In this document: positions 1 through 13,825 of the stretch, piece by piece
Layout: the number at the start of each line of letters is the position of its first letter
How positions within the stretch are numbered: position 1 is the stretch's first letter
DNA from: Setaria digitata
Taxonomy: Eukaryota; Nematoda; Chromadorea; Rhabditida; Setariidae
DNA length: 64,000 nt
NCBI GenBank assembly: GCA_003640385.1
Contig: RCAB01000126.1
Location: forward strand, 1 to 64,000
Direction of reading: 5' to 3'
The notes under the pieces: model-generated
Databases searched by the model: none
Seen by the model: only the letters and a program-made list of their open reading frames with translations
What the model was told of the DNA's origin: nothing
Made by a program: the position numbers and the translations under genes

Positions 1-93
1 GAGATTCTTCGTTCGACTGATATGAACGAGATTGAAGTGCACGTTCGAAGTGATAGTAAGGATTTTATTCTGCTTGTTAAAAATTATCAGTAA
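1..93 (+). CDS. C-terminal end of an unidentified protein (partial)
   Basis: Frame 1 is open from the first base to a TAA at 91-93 and encodes 30 residues beginning EILRSTDMNEIEVHVRSDSK and ending in KNYQ. It looks like the last exon of a gene that starts left of the window. The mixed charged and hydrophobic composition is more protein-like than the flanking AT-rich DNA, but I recognise no family. An AATAAA at about 296-301 could be its polyadenylation signal. It could also be a chance frame, because only 30 codons are visible. Confidence 0.4.
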   Translation, partial: EILRSTDMNEIEVHVRSDSKDFILLVKNYQ

Positions 94-3000
94 CAGCTGC
101 GAAAATCACCGTTATTGTAATTTGTTTGTTTTTTTCTTTGATCATTTTGACTGATAAAACTTTTGATAAAATTAACATGAGTTAACACTGATTGATTTGA
201 GCAAATGAGTATGAAACGAAAAGGAGTTGCAACAGCCGTTTCACTTGTTCAATCAATTTCAAATTTCAAATTGTACTGACACAACGACATTTGAAAATAA
301 AAAAGTTGAACTGATATCAAGAAGTGATCAAAGGACTTGTCAGTTAGTGATAACTAGACGGAATGACTCAAAGTCAAGTCCGAAGCGAAAGCTTGTGATT
401 GGTCGAGGAAGTGAATTTTTGGCTGTTTATAATTATGACAAATTTCTTGGCACTAATTACCCCACAATGGATTATTTTTTTTTTTCGATGCCAACTATAG
501 TTATTTCTTCTAAAAGCATTCAAAATTATTTAGGAAGTAATTGAAAATGAACAAAATTAGTGCCACAATTGTAGAATAGAAAAAAAAAAATGAATTTCAT
601 CTTATTCTATAATATTTGTCATTGTTCGACATGAAAGGTGTTGAAATTTTGGAAAACGAAAATATCAAAAAATTTAAATGTTTTTTACATTTTAGTTCAC
701 TGCTAGCATCATCAAGTATTGATTCATTTGGTGATAGTGACAGCCGTAAAATCTATCATTTAATGATTCCAAACTAATTAAAGCGATTCAGTGGTTGTTT
801 GTAAAAGACTATTATTTAGATTATTCCAGGGGAAAAAAAAAATCCATTTAAAACTAGGTACTGTGAACAGAAGCCGTTCTAGAAAGGTACCATTCGCGAG
901 TTTGAAATGAACATTGCTTTTGTGTAAGTTCGAGGGAAACAGGTATTTACATTAATTAGAAATGATTCATGCATATTTACGATGATTGGAAACGTTTTGA
1001 TGAGCTGAGGAAAAAAAGTGGAAAAGAAAATTTCTATTTCCTCTAAATAAACCGTTTCCGTTTTTACTTCCGAAATGGCAGTACAAGAGGTTGAAAGTTT
1101 AGGATGATGGATAAATTCAACGTCTGGCACAAAACTTTTCCGGAAGCCTTCACCAAGCAGATTTTATTCCATCCTCTAAATATTCCTAGTGCAAAAAAGT
1201 TTATTATTTGATTCTCAAATATTTATAGCGATAAGCTTGGTTATTTCAAGTGCATTTCAAAGTAACTTTATTTTAAAATCTATTTTTGGTCAAAAAAAAA
1301 AAAAAAAGAAAAAAGAGCGAGCCTAGCTTGACTATGCATTCATTTCATTCTCGCCTATACTTACCTTGCCTCTGCGAATAGCTAATTTAATATCATATTT
1401 CAGGACGAGCCAGAAAAAGAAATCATCAAAAACCAATTTCAGAATTATAACTAAATTGTCCTTCTTCTCGAGTTTTGTGAGAATCTGAAGTGGATGTGAT
1501 TCTTGTTTTTGGCAGTTGCATCTTTCGATGACAATTTCTCATTAACATCGGAAAGTCGTCATTCTTGCTTTTTTAACATTGAAAGAGCTACAGTAAAGTT
1601 TCCTAGAATTTTGTACTGAACGGATGAAGTGATAAGATTAGGATTGATAAGATTAAAGTAACAGACTTCCGCTGAACAACAAAATGCCAGCAGTTAACGA
1701 AATCAAAGTTGTTTACAAAGAAGCATCATCTGGCAATTAATTATCCAATGTTATAAAAAGTCAGCAATTATAAAGGACAGTGAATGTGTTGCAAGTTGCA
1801 AGATGATATAAAACTTCCATCTCGAATATTTCAATCTAACTGGCAATTGATAAGTGGAAAATAACTGATTGATAAATATGTTGTAATTGTGACTCGGTTA
1901 GGACAGAGCAGAAACATTAACGTTGGCACTCATTTTTTTTTTTTTGTGCTAAATGAGACTAGGGCAAGAATATTGAGTGGTTTTGCTAGACAGCCAAGTA
2001 AGTGTAAACTTTGTGTACACCGGACAGTATTGAAATGAAAATCATAAACAATGCTAGGAATATATATTCAAAATTTGCATATAAATCATAAATTTCTTGG
2101 CTTTTCGCCTTTAAAAAAAAAAAAAAAAAAAATATAATTTCAGGTACAATTTTATATTCTTGAAACTTCAATTATTGAAGTGATAATTTTTATAGGAGTA
2201 TGTAGGGTTTTGTAAGGTATTACGATATGAACTTTAGACTAAAATTAATTATTAATCAATGAATAACTTCTGTTGATAGTCAGCTTGATAATCTGATACT
2301 CAATTACAGATCTAAAATTACTCATTAAGCTATTATTTGCTAAATCAAAAGAGAATTTTTTGCATTACAATTCAGCTATGAGAAGCGCACAAAAGTTTTC
2401 AGATGCTTGAATAACTTTACCTGACAAATTTAGCAAAAGGAGGGGGAAAAAAAAAAGAAAAAAAGAAAGAGGAAAAGGAAAGAAAAGAAAAATGAGCAGC
2501 AAAATTGGATCGCAAACTTATAAACTTGTTATTGCAGTTTGAAATCCAGAAATTGAGTACTCATAAATCAAAAATTAAATTGCTGATTAATGTTTGTAAC
2601 TATCGCATAACATTCATTGTCCACGAGGACGGAAAAGTTGTAGAAATAACTTCTTGCTTTCTTATAGCAATCCCTTACGGGATTCATTTATACATTTCTG
2701 GCCACTTTTAGAAACCTATTCCTTGCGGGTTTCGCAGAATTCCTGGATAAATTCCAGAAATGTATTTAAAAATTTGCATATAATAGAATATCTTTTTCAA
2801 ATTTTGTTTCAAACTTTTATATCACAATTATTTTTGATACTGCTTTTGGAAAGTAACGAATATATCAAGTACATATACTTTATATTGATAATTTTATCAT
2901 ATTTACTTAATTCTTATCAGTAAAAAGCCGGTTAGAAATTTTATAAGTTGAATTAAATGATGCATTTCACATAGTTTTCTCGGACTCATCCATAGAAATG

Positions 3001-3617
3001 CTATTGAATAGATTAAGCAAATAATGTTTGAAAAGAGTGATAAATCATCATTCATCATCGGAAAATTTTCATAAGTTAATCTTTTTTCTTTCAAAATCAA
3101 ATTTTCCAAGCTAGAAAAGCCAATAATAATCAATTAATTAAATTTAGCAATCAGTGCGATTTATAGACTTCGTTAGACTTCCCATGAGAAACTAAAGTTG
3201 TTGAAAATCGAAATATATTACAACTTGGTAATTTTGTCCTCTTAATCTCAAACAGCCAATTTCTATTTTCACTAATGGGAAACTATCTTAATGAATATAG
3301 ATTTAGATTCATTAAGATATACATTTGTTGTATGGCAAATATGTTTTTCAAGACAAGAAAGTTTTTTTTTGGTAAAATTTAATTTTCTCTCATAAGGAGA
3401 GAGAATGATACTGGAAACGATGATGAAGGGAGCAATTAAAGTTTTGCCCATTTTGATCAAATCAAACTAAAATGAATGATTAAATATGCATGCATCTTCT
3501 TAAACATACATCCTTCTTACCGGAAATCTGAAATAATACGAAACAGTCTGAGTAATCTCATCTATAGCAAATTAATCTTCAACACTGCAACTATTGGGAA
3601 TTGTTCTGTCATTGTCA
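94..3617. other. Non-coding stretch without a recognised gene
   Basis: AT-rich sequence with A/T runs (for example about 2112-2131 and 2449-2470). The open frames on either strand here are 60-105 codons long, lack splice continuity and give low-complexity translations. It probably holds the 3' UTR of the gene entering from the left and the 3' flank of the minus-strand sushi gene. I see nothing else I can support. Confidence 0.5.
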
Positions 3618-6275
3618 TCACAAGCTGACACCAACGGAACATTTCGGAAGCATTTCTTCAGTAGCCGATCTTGCTAATTTGCATTGTCGTCTGAGGCGTT
3701 GATTTTGTCGGTAAACAGCTCGCAACATTACAATGAGTATGATAATTAAACAGTATATTAGCACTAATAAAAAAGCTTTGATAGAACGCTCGTCGGAACC
3801 GCTTTCATCTGTAATTTGATGACCGAATCATCTGGCGATGAAAACAGATATGAAGCAGGAAGCGTAACAGTGAAGGATCTCGTATGTTGCTATAAATCAG
3901 TTCGAGAATCGAAAAATCTAATGAGCAGATTAATTAGGGAGTACCTGCGATGCATTCAGGTGATGAATTATTCCATAGGCCTGATTTTGAGCATTCAATC
4001 ACTTCGCTGCCGTACAGGATATAGCCTTCTAAACATTTAAACCACACTTGCATTCCATGCCGAAAAGTACCGTTGAATTGTTCGGAAGCAACATAAATAC
4101 CATTGAGGATGAAAGGTTCAGGACAAGTGACTGAAAGGAATAATGATAGATTTTGTGATGAGGTGAAATTATCAGTGCTAGCCAGTAAGAATTCTTTTTT
4201 TTTTCTTTAATGAAAGAAATTTAAAGCAACTTTTTGGGATACAATTTGGCCATTTTGGTGGATACCAGGCAGAATCTGTTTCCGATGCAGAATTTAAGCA
4301 AACCACCGACGAAGGACCAACTAGACGAGTTGTATTGTCTCTGCACTGTAGCTCGAGCTGTAAGTTTAAACTGCTAATAATATTTTGTCGAAAAGTTGGC
4401 AACACAAATTATTTGGCCCGCAATTTGCCCAAAAATAAGAGAAAAATAGCCAGCAAGAAATATATCATAGGTGAGATTATATTTAACAATTTATCGTATT
4501 TTGACTACAGCTTGCCGTAAAATCTTATTAGATACCTTAGTACCCAGTGGTACTATTCGGGAAAAACAACGTGATGACTTTCCGTTACAGTTTACGCCGT
4601 TGCCTGCGAAATGAAGAAAACGTGGAATCTGTCGAATTGTGCAAATGCTCCGTGTAACTGAAGTGAAAGTTTTCACGTAGATGTTAAAAAATGAATATGA
4701 TATGCTTTACGACGCCAACTATCACTATTGTTTTTGCTTTTTCCTAAGGTTAATGAGTAATTGTTGGAATGCAAAGGAGCTACCGCATATTGGATATTTG
4801 AGACCACTTGGAATTTCATTAATTTCGTGAATCCATTGGCTGTTAATGCATCGTAATGTGTGCCTTCCTGGTGGATGCAATGTATTCTGGATCATTGAAC
4901 ACCTGAAACAAATTATCCGTTGAACCTTTTGAATTTCTTACTACTCAGCTAATTCATTGACTCGTCCTCTTCACTATCACTATCAGATGAGAATTTCAGT
5001 TTGAAAAAGGTCGTAAAAATGAGCAATCGAACCACAAATTGTACTTGATAATTAAGGTATCATTGTGCTTGAAGAATCGAGAACTTCTGGCAGCAGTAAC
5101 ATGTAATCCGCGATGTATCAGTTGTGGTAATTCGCACATGTGAAATGTTGGTTCACCGTAAATACAACCTGGTCGAGAACTGACTATCGTGGTACCATTA
5201 GTGCCAACTAATAACCATACACCACCAGTTCCAGAACTATTCAATGTGCAACGCAGATGCACACTATTCTAAATCAAATGGATCATTAAAAGAGAAATAT
5301 TTTAGTTAGCAAATTTTCCGAATGAGTGAAAAGAAAAAAAAAAGTACCAGTGGATGAATAACACTTTCTTGAAGTTTTAATCTTCTTTCTGGTCCACAAC
5401 TTACTTCAGCTACCGTTTCCGTTGCGTACTAAAATAAATTCATTTATTCGAAGAATTGATCTCATATTTTCTCGAGAACTAACCAGTCTCTCCATAAACT
5501 TACTTGTCCTTTCGAATTAGCCTCAATAAATGAACTTCTAAGCGTGACGTGATCGCCCAGCGTTGAATTGATAGATGGCGATTCACACCACTGTGGACTC
5601 GATTCTTTGCCCCATAAAAGCTTTTCGTCACCATAATCCTCAAACTGAATCTTCCGTGAAATTTGAAATGAAAAGTCACTTAAAGTAACTGAACTGATAG
5701 CTACCGTTGCAGTGTTTTTTTTTTTCTCCCTCAGAAATTCACGTTACGATCTCGTTATCTTGAGCTAGATCCTTCACAAGTTTCTTCATATTTTAGTGAT
5801 TTTAGTAATTTGATAATAAACTTATCGATCGATATTATCCATCTTTATAATTATTTCTGATGAAGACTATATCTTACAAATTTTGATGTACTATTCCTCT
5901 TCTAGATTAGAAGCAAGTCAAACTCAAACCAGTCCCTCTGGAGATAATTAGACTAGTTACTACTGATGCAGAATTCTATTCTCACTTAACTGTATAATGC
6001 TTATTTCTTTCCTCTAATCAATTTATTCATACTATCTATTAAAAATATTTAATTTGAACAATTAATCTAAACAGTTTGAATGAAAAATTTCAAACAAGTA
6101 GCTCAGTGCAGCATATTTATCAGTTCACTGATCATACTGGTTATCATGAATGATAATGCATTACCGTATAATCAATATCTTCATTAGTTATTCTCAAAAT
6201 TTGTCCTGTGGATAATAATAACAATGCACTGAGTGAGAGAAATAGCAGAAAAGGAAGTACAATACAGCTCATCAT
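3618..6275 (-). CDS. Sushi (CCP) domain single-pass membrane protein
   Basis: Nine-exon minus-strand model, reading phase continuous throughout: 6275-6165, 5644-5504, 5428-5348, 5268-5045, 4902-4784, 4603-4536, 4357-4231, 4130-3945, 3808-3618; 415 residues. It starts with a signal peptide (MMSC, then a hydrophobic core to about residue 23). The ectodomain is rich in Cys and N-glycosylation sequons. The clearest sushi/CCP module is residues about 293-350, with four Cys, a GY..G motif, a Trp before the last Cys, and PEP after the first. An exon-7 segment with W..P..PNC and an exon-5 segment (LHPPGRHTLRC...) look like more divergent modules. A TM helix follows (about 364-382), then a basic cytosolic tail of about 33 residues ending SVGVSL. 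The topology suggests an adhesion, receptor or complement-regulator-like role at the cell surface; no ligand can be inferred. The weakest junction is the GTTGCT donor after exon 7. Confidence 0.8.
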
Positions 6276-8141
6276 TATCGAAGAAGTGCTAAATGTCCCA
6301 TACTTGGAAACAGTATTGGGAGAAAGATGAAATTCTATTCGATTTATTAATTACCTCATAATAAAACAACCACACTGTTTACTTCCAAACGTGTTCTGTT
6401 TCATCGTAAGAAATGGCAAATGAATAAGGACAAGAAAAGAAAAACATTTCGATCATCAGGTTCAAAGCTTTCAATGAGTTGAGTTTCGAGAAATAGCTGA
6501 ATTATGTCTTTTCTGGGAACTGACAATCTACTGCAGTATGAGGAAAAAGGAAAATCACATTCGTATCTTCGCTTCCACAGCTCTCATCGAGAATGCGACG
6601 ATTCTCGGAGCAGTCTGATCGTCCGAAAGATATATATTCCACTCATAGACTATTCCATTCCTTCGTTCTCTCCAATAGAATTCAGAAAGTTAATGAAAAT
6701 TATGCATTAGCTAGGCCAAGATCTGTGCAAACAATGAAAACTAATTAGAGAGTTGTCACTCAGGAATGAGTGATTATTAAATAAACGTTTGTCACATATT
6801 TGCATTGTTTTTCTTTTTTTTTTTTTTACACCTATTTCGAGCACACTAATTATTTGTTATTTACTACTATTAATTGTTATTTATTTCATTACTATTACTA
6901 CTATATCTGGTATCATCCTCCCTTCTACCGTATATGGGGCATGGTTATTCTGAATTTCTTGTTTTCAATGATCGGAAAGATAGGGCCATGTTAAATTTAG
7001 TTACAAGAAAGTATATCTTCATCGGTTTTGTTGGTGAGCGGTCATTTATGGCCTTGGGCTGATGTCGTGAGGCTGTTTTTTTAATCGTGAACTGTTTTCC
7101 TAGGATCGGTATGTTATGTTTTCGCTGTGCAGGCACTGTATATTGTGCGTCAGATATGAGTGTGACACTGTTTTTGACTCAATGAGAGTAGCACATGTGA
7201 TCGTATCTGCCTAACTGTTTCATTTCTTTTTTAATTTAGCATACATGCAGCAGTTCTCAGATCTCGGCATTCCGTATATTTCCGGATGATATTGTTGTCT
7301 CGTCTCCGAAGATTCAACCATTGCTTAGCCATCCTTTTGGCATTTCTGCTTGACCTTTTTCCGCAACTTCACCTTCCACACTTTTTCTATGGAATTGTTG
7401 TTTTTCTCATGGAAGTGCGCTTGATTTTTCCGCACTCTACCCACAAACCGCGTGACCCTCATGCACTTGGTCTGTAAAGCGATACTTCCGCTCTCGTCTC
7501 TACCCGTAAACGATTTAATTCCATGAAATTGCAGGAATCTCCTGTATGTACTTGAGCTGTAAAGCTTAACGCTTTCGTACTCTCCTCACCGGACTGCTTG
7601 ACTTCTCCATTATCGGCAAAATTGCTTCCCTCCAGCTCTCTTTGCCTTACTCAGGGAACTCTCTGATCTTTTCTTTTCACGTATTTCTCTTTTTCTCAAA
7701 GAGAAACTTCTTTAAGTCAAAACTTCGCTATTGATTGGCATTGTGAAGGTTACATATCATCACCGTAAAAGAAAATCTCATTTGTCCATGGTATTCACAT
7801 AATTTATTTCTTTTCTTCCCCATTTTTCATCCATACATTGTCGCTGTTGTTATAGGTGGCATATGATCCATAATGTGTGGTATATAAATTTTATATTAGT
7901 CGTCGTATATTTTTCGGTAGTTTTAGACATATTAGATAACGTATTAGAGTAATATGACTTCTGGATCATTTCAGCTTAGTAGATAATTAAACTTTTTTTC
8001 ACACAGGTTGATCTGTCGTTCCTTTTTGGTGATTTGCAGTTGTGAAGGGTCAGTTATGACGGGCATTACTATACTCTTTTTCGTTTCAGAGTTTTGCTAG
8101 TAGAATTGTAATTCTTGATTTGCGAAACCTTGCAACCAGGG
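6276..8141. other. Intergenic region between divergent genes
   Basis: Lies between the start of the minus-strand sushi gene and the start of the plus-strand F-box/LRR-like gene, so it should contain both promoters. Short open frames occur (for example 7286-7477), but none has splice or compositional support. About 7270-7700 is less AT-rich and pyrimidine-rich. A 5' untranslated exon of the downstream gene could lie here, but I cannot show one. Confidence 0.45.
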
Positions 8142-11100
8142 ATGGTATCCGTCAAAAAAGACAAAGATAAAATAGAAAGCAGTTATGAATCCGATGTGGT
8201 GAACGGCAGTGGTATGCTTCGCTCTTTCTTTTTTATACTGATAGAGTAACATCACCTTAGGCGATTAAAATCATCAAGTCAAACTTCCTTTAAATACTGT
8301 ATTGCTTTGTTTCACATATACAACGCAATATACACGAAGAGGTTTGGTTTTAGTGGTGGACAGGGTGTATCGTGTTCCATTATTGAGATCACATCTTCGA
8401 ACAGTAGAATAGCTTTTTGTTCCTATATGGGGGATTCGTCGTAATTGCTGTGTTTCGGCAGATGAAGTGGACTTAGGAAAGCAGGTGTATTTTAATGATG
8501 TTATCATGCGCAGTGTGGTCAGTTTCGTGAATAATATCAGAGATCGACAGAGTTTGGAACTTTCCAGCAGAATTATGAATAATCTGAGTCTGCGTGTCCC
8601 TTATATCAGCTATAACAATGATAACGGTGTGTTGGACATGTACTTTACGGTATATTATTTTATCACATCGTTCATAATTATTGTTCTGAACTGCATATGT
8701 TTGATTAAGTCTAACGATGTTACACCAGTGGGAGGCTGATCTTTTCGTTTGGGCAAAATTCTTCCATTAGTAAGAAAATGCAGTAGCTTTTTAAGTTTCA
8801 CTTTTTTTTGTGATAATTATTCTACAACTTTTCAGAAAAACTAAGGTTTTAAATAATTCCCCATTCTTGTAGAGAGTGGAGCCAGTAATGAACGTAAGTA
8901 TTGCGGGCAACGATTTCAAGGTTATCGCTCTAACATCTACTGTCCGACGTTCTTGTGCGGAGAATCCAGTTTCGCAATCCGGTGCCTGTATCCTTAAAAT
9001 ACGACGTATTATTGAACGCTTCTCGAAACAAATTTATTGCGTGAATATTGGTGGCATTTCGGATTTCGAACGTCGATTAGGTTACATCCCAGACCACCAA
9101 GTCTGTTCCTGTTTTTATTTTATTCTATTCTAGTGTATGTTAGAATTCATTATATCTTGGATTAGCTGGTTATCGTCGTGCAGTATGAACTTTGCTTCAC
9201 ACCATTGTAAGAGTGCCGTTCTAACGGAAGTTGTTGTGTTTGAAGCAGATGAGCTATAGAGATGTGTAATGTACAACTGCTATCATTTGCCTACCATGTT
9301 AGCAGAGATTTTCGGAGATGTTGCAAAAGTGTTTGCAGAAGCAGATAGTACGTACCTAAGAGGCTATTGATTTTCTTATGTAAAAGCTTGCTTTATTGCA
9401 AAGGTATATTTGTTTTAATATTTAGGTTGTTTCTGAGCAGTTACAGGTGCAATTTTGTTTATCCATATATAACACATACGAACAGTGCTGTTTGTCATTA
9501 GAATGCCCTACGTTATTTGCAGCTTGTATTAAGTCGCGATCTTTGTGACGAACTCGACCAACTGACAAATGTAGACACTCTGGTTCTTCGAAATCTTTGT
9601 CTGATGTCCTCGGTGATCAACTACTGTAAGCATTTTTTGAAAAGCTCATTCCGTAGTATGTGTTGGAGTTCTTCAGATACTAAACTTTTTCTCTTAGGGA
9701 GCAGCAGCGAATGTGTTCTTACCAACCATATTTCAAATCTCTGCTTTCATAGTATTTGGTTTGATCATGCTGAGGATATCGATAATTTCGTGGTAAGTTT
9801 TGTTTTCTTTTCACTTTGAAAAAAACCCACATTTGAGTAAAATGAACTTAAGTCAATGCAAATAAGAAAAATATTATAATATACAACGACCAAAGTTTAT
9901 TTTTTCTTTTCAATATAATTCAGCCATTTTATTGCATGGAACAGGCTTGATAATATCAGATAATATAAACTTTCAGAATATTTTATTTCTGAGAAGAGAC
10001 TATTTAGTTTATTCAGTTTATATGGCATTCTTAATTATTTCAGTCAATAATTTCTGGAAGCGTCAAAAAATTGTATCTATCAGATTGCAGCGGGAAAACA
10101 ATAATGAATGTTGGGGGACGCCTCCGTGCGCTCTTTACCAAACTTGATATCCTTTATATAGCCATCGATTACCGGACATTTCGAACTGCGGACCAGGCCC
10201 GTCAGTTGTTCAAGGTATTCATTAATCTAATACATTCATTGGAAAAAATGTGTGAATTAAAAATCTGGCAAATCGAAGAAAAGGTACTGGTGAGACATTG
10301 AGAAAGCTGCACTTTTTCAGGAATTATCGGAATTGGCCCACCAATTGCATATTTGCGCTTGTTTCTCGCGTTTTGTCTGCCAACCTGGCTTTCGAATACT
10401 TATTAATGTCATTTCTCTGCTGCCAGAATTCCAGCAAATAACTACGGTGGAGTTGGATTTGGGGCCTCTGCGAAAGAATATGCGAACCTATGACCGATTT
10501 TTTGCTGGTAATTTATTTCTTTTTATCATTATGACATTAATTAGGTTTTGCGGTTTGCCTATTCGTAAGAGCGTATTTTACTGGACAAAGCGAGTTCATT
10601 ATTAGAGGCTGATTTATTTCAGAATATTAGCCTTCTTCATGGAAGTCTTTGATAAGATGTCGTTTCATTATCTTATATTTTGGGGCCGAATAGACTCTGT
10701 AAAGCATTGGTTTTTCTTCAGTCCATCAACGAAAAGGTATCTGGGTCTCATGTTATTTTTATTTCTAACCACTTCATACATCTACTATTTAAGGTCTGCC
10801 CCATATGACACAACTGCGAGTTTTGTGCCTTTTTGGCTTTCCAATAAACTATGGATGCATGGGTCTTTGGAAGCAGATGTTGCACTCCATCTCACAACTG
10901 TCACAGATCACAGAATTTTCTGTCATCAACCTGTTGCGAAATATCCGTACTGATGAACTGAAAGCTTTCTGTGAGTCGTTGCCTACCAACCTCAGCACTT
11001 TTGCTCTTCATCACGTCCACCAGTTGCAGGACGATCATTTCAGCCTCATTGCTCAGGTATTTTCTCCACAGTTTCTCTGAAGGTCGAACAAGTTATTGTG

Positions 11101-11940
11101 AAAATAGTTTCTTACCTGTAAACATTTAAGCTTTGTTGCTATTTAATTTAAGCTTATGGTAATAGGATGTTTTCTGGAATTGGTTTGGAAGCATAGTGAA
11201 TTATAGAGAAAATTTTTTCTTCATTGATTCTTGACTTTTTCAATGCATGTTGAATAATGTTAAGTAAACAAAGCTTGCAGCGCTGTCCTCGTTTGGACAC
11301 ATTGTATGTGCGCGACCTGCGGTCGATAACATCAGATGGCATCATAAAGGTCTTGATGGAGTTCCGAATGTTGACAAAGATAGCAGTGTGCCATTCGGGT
11401 CCTGTTACAAATCAAGCTTATGAGTTATTGGCTAACCGTGAAGCTATGCCTCATATTGAAGCCGTTATTTTGGGTGGTAACAGAGACAACCAGAGCGGCG
11501 GTAAGTTTCCAATTTTTGCTTTTGTTTAAAATATAAATAGGTAAAGTAATATCCCCACCAAAGCATAGGATTTCCTGTGAAGCAAGATCATAGCTTTTTC
11601 CACATGTTTAATACTTTCCTTTTGGAAATTCTCTCAAACAGAAACCTTTTTTCTAGTATTTTATGTCGATATAGTCCTGCTATCTCTCATTTTTGTTGTC
11701 AAGTATATTACGTTGGCTCAAACATTATTCATGTTATTTGTAGCTGTGCTGGAGGCTTTGTTGCGACGTTTGCCGCAATTCCGCGTGGTTGGCTCGTGGA
11801 ATCGGTGGCGTGATTGTGAATATCATCTATGGCGCAGTAGTCAAGCATACCGAGAATTACTGGCAGCTTCATGCTATGCTGATTGTCCGGGATGTGGCAA
11901 AGACGTAAGCCTCATTGATGAAGATGATGACATTCTTTAA
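8142..11940 (+). CDS. F-box-like / leucine-rich repeat protein
   Basis: Multi-exon model of about 660 residues: 8142-8211, 8462-8649, 8873-9100, 9260-~9351, 9502-9625, 9698-9792, 10044-10283, 10321-10507, 10631-10698, about 10722-10736, 10794-11056, 11281-11500, 11744-11940. The N-terminus (MVSVKKDKDKIESSYESD) is charged. Exon 2 has an F-box-like pattern (F.D.IM...SF....D..SL.L..R). The middle is a string of irregular leucine-rich repeats (for example NALRYLQLVL, LYLSDCSGK, LDTLYVRDLRSITSDG). The C-terminus has WRDCEYHLW, a CPGC pair and an acidic tail DEDDDIL. By analogy with F-box/LRR proteins it could be a substrate receptor of an SCF ubiquitin ligase; this is inference, because the F-box match is weak. 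The end of exon 4 and the micro-exon at 10722-10736 do not join in phase as written, so those two junctions are unresolved. Confidence 0.65.
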
Positions 11941-12953
11941 GACATATCGCTAAGATCTCACCAAATACCACGAATAATTTAGAGCTAATTAGATAATGAT
12001 GTCTGTATAAAGTGAGTGTTTATCAACTCATTGATATCCCGGGTTCGTATCATGTTTTTCTTATTTATTTATATCGGGAACTTCGTTTCGCACATCGTTT
12101 ACCTCTTAATTACCTTAAATTAGTCATTTTCTTTGGAGAATTTAAAATGTTTGTTGTTGTGGGAATCTAGGGCACGTGACGGAAGGATAATACGGGGGAG
12201 GTGATGATGGGGAAATGCATTGCTTTCATTTTATCAAATTGGCTTCTTTTGTAGTTGTCGAAAGTGAGAAGTAGGCGTTATCAAGACGCCGCTCATTAAA
12301 TGTAACGATTAATGTGGGTTCTAATTAAATATTTAGGACCAGATATAGGAAGTGGTATGTCAAGTAGATGGTAGGAGAGCTTCATTAACTTTCATGAGGT
12401 TAATGTACCGTGTCGAAAAGAATGTTTCCAGAGTAAAGGTTTATATTCGTGTCATATTGTAAATAATCACAATTATTGCTGTCATTTCGGATTTCCACAT
12501 GCTTTGGCTTTTTCGATTTGTCATTGTATTTTACCTTGCTTCTTACCGAAATAAACGGTAAAACTGATCCAATTAATTGGAGCTTATTGAAAAGAATGCA
12601 GAACAGTTACAACTACACGAACCTCTTAAGGAGAAACGCCATGATAAAAACAGCTCATTCAAATTATTAACGCATTCAAACTATAATAGTTTCCAAGAAA
12701 TGTTGTCGAGGAAGTAATTTTTAAAGTGGTTCCATCTAGAGAATGTACACTTACAACCATAATGGTAAACTGGGTATGTATCAGCTAATTAAGATTGAGA
12801 CAATCGAGTGAAAATTTACTGTAATGTCAAATAAATTTATCAGAAGTATCACTCACACGGTCGAAAAGATGTAAAAGGAAATGATATTGTAAAGTTGCTA
12901 AGCGCGCTACAACATAAACACATTATTTGGAAGATATAATTAAATAGTGAGAA
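11941..12953. other. Intergenic / 3' flanks of convergent genes
   Basis: About 1 kb between the stop codon of the LRR-like gene and the stop codon of the minus-strand NDUFB1-like gene. It should carry both 3' UTRs. I see no further gene. The open frame at 12476-12670 has no splice or family support. Confidence 0.45.
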
Positions 12954-13825
12954 CTAATATTTCCAGATATCCTGACCTTCTGGTATTTCAGCAATTCGAT
13001 CGGCAAACATTTTGCTTTTTCCTTTCATCATACTTGCTTTATACATGCCTTGCTGATCGTAGCAATAACCTGGAATGTAAATTTCTGGTTTGCCTTTAAG
13101 AAATAAACCTTTGAACCATTTTCATCTTCATTATATTATATCATTGTCCAAACTACTTCAATTTTAAGCTACCCTGTCATTACAGAATAAAAGAATCATC
13201 GTCTCGTATAAGAACTTTTACATGTTCGATCTTTCATTGTAAAAAAGAGAAACAATGTGAAGAATAAATCACCCGCGGAAAAAGGCTCCTAGACCATATT
13301 CTATTAAATATAGAGAGTAAAACCATAACTGCAGCATGTCTTGCAGTATTGTCCTGCTCTCTCGATATACCCATATTCCATAGGTACGAGAACAATTTTA
13401 TTTCGACAAGCATTCTGATAAAAGAAGTACGAAAATTTTAAGACACCACTCTGTCTTTCAAAATATACCAGAAAGAAGTCACTATTTATCAAAGAGTAAT
13501 GATAGCGTATATACAGAACAAGCGTAACAATTTCGCCAGCTCATAAATAAAAGCAAAATGAGAGACGTAGGATGATTAAGAATAAAAAAGAAAAAAATAC
13601 CACTTCAGTTTTGAAACAATATAAGGACGAGACAAGGATCATTAATTCAAGAAAAGGGAGAAGGATTTAAAGATATGAGCAAATGACTGATACATTTTCA
13701 TGATGGAAAAAAGTAATGGGAAGAGTAGGCTCACCGAGATAAGCCATCACGGCGGCCGATGCCCACAATGTTTTTCTCTCCCAAATTGCTTTCTTGAAGA
13801 AATATCTCAACGTAAATGTTCCCAT
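12954..13825 (-). CDS. NADH dehydrogenase 1 beta subcomplex subunit 1-like (complex I)
   Basis: Two exons, 13825-13735 and 13069-12954, join in phase (G|GT) to give 68 residues. The N-terminal half (MGTFTLRYFFKKAIWERK) is basic and is followed by a single hydrophobic segment (TLWASAAVMAYLGYCY). The tail has the pattern GKSKMF.DRI.E...GQDIWK. This matches the short one-TM NDUFB1 (MNLL) subunits of the mitochondrial complex I membrane arm, which are about 58 residues and end in a KS..F.REL.P.....WK motif. Assignment is by motif recall and was not searched. A splice acceptor (CCTCAG) lies 22 nt upstream of the ATG and could receive a spliced leader. The stop of the upstream small ORF is only 76 nt away, as in a nematode operon. 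Confidence 0.7.

Noticed and set aside
227..544. 105-codon plus-strand ORF near the window start
   Set aside because: Runs through a poly-T (FFFF) stretch, has no splice support or recognisable motif, and lies where the 3' UTR of the preceding gene is expected.
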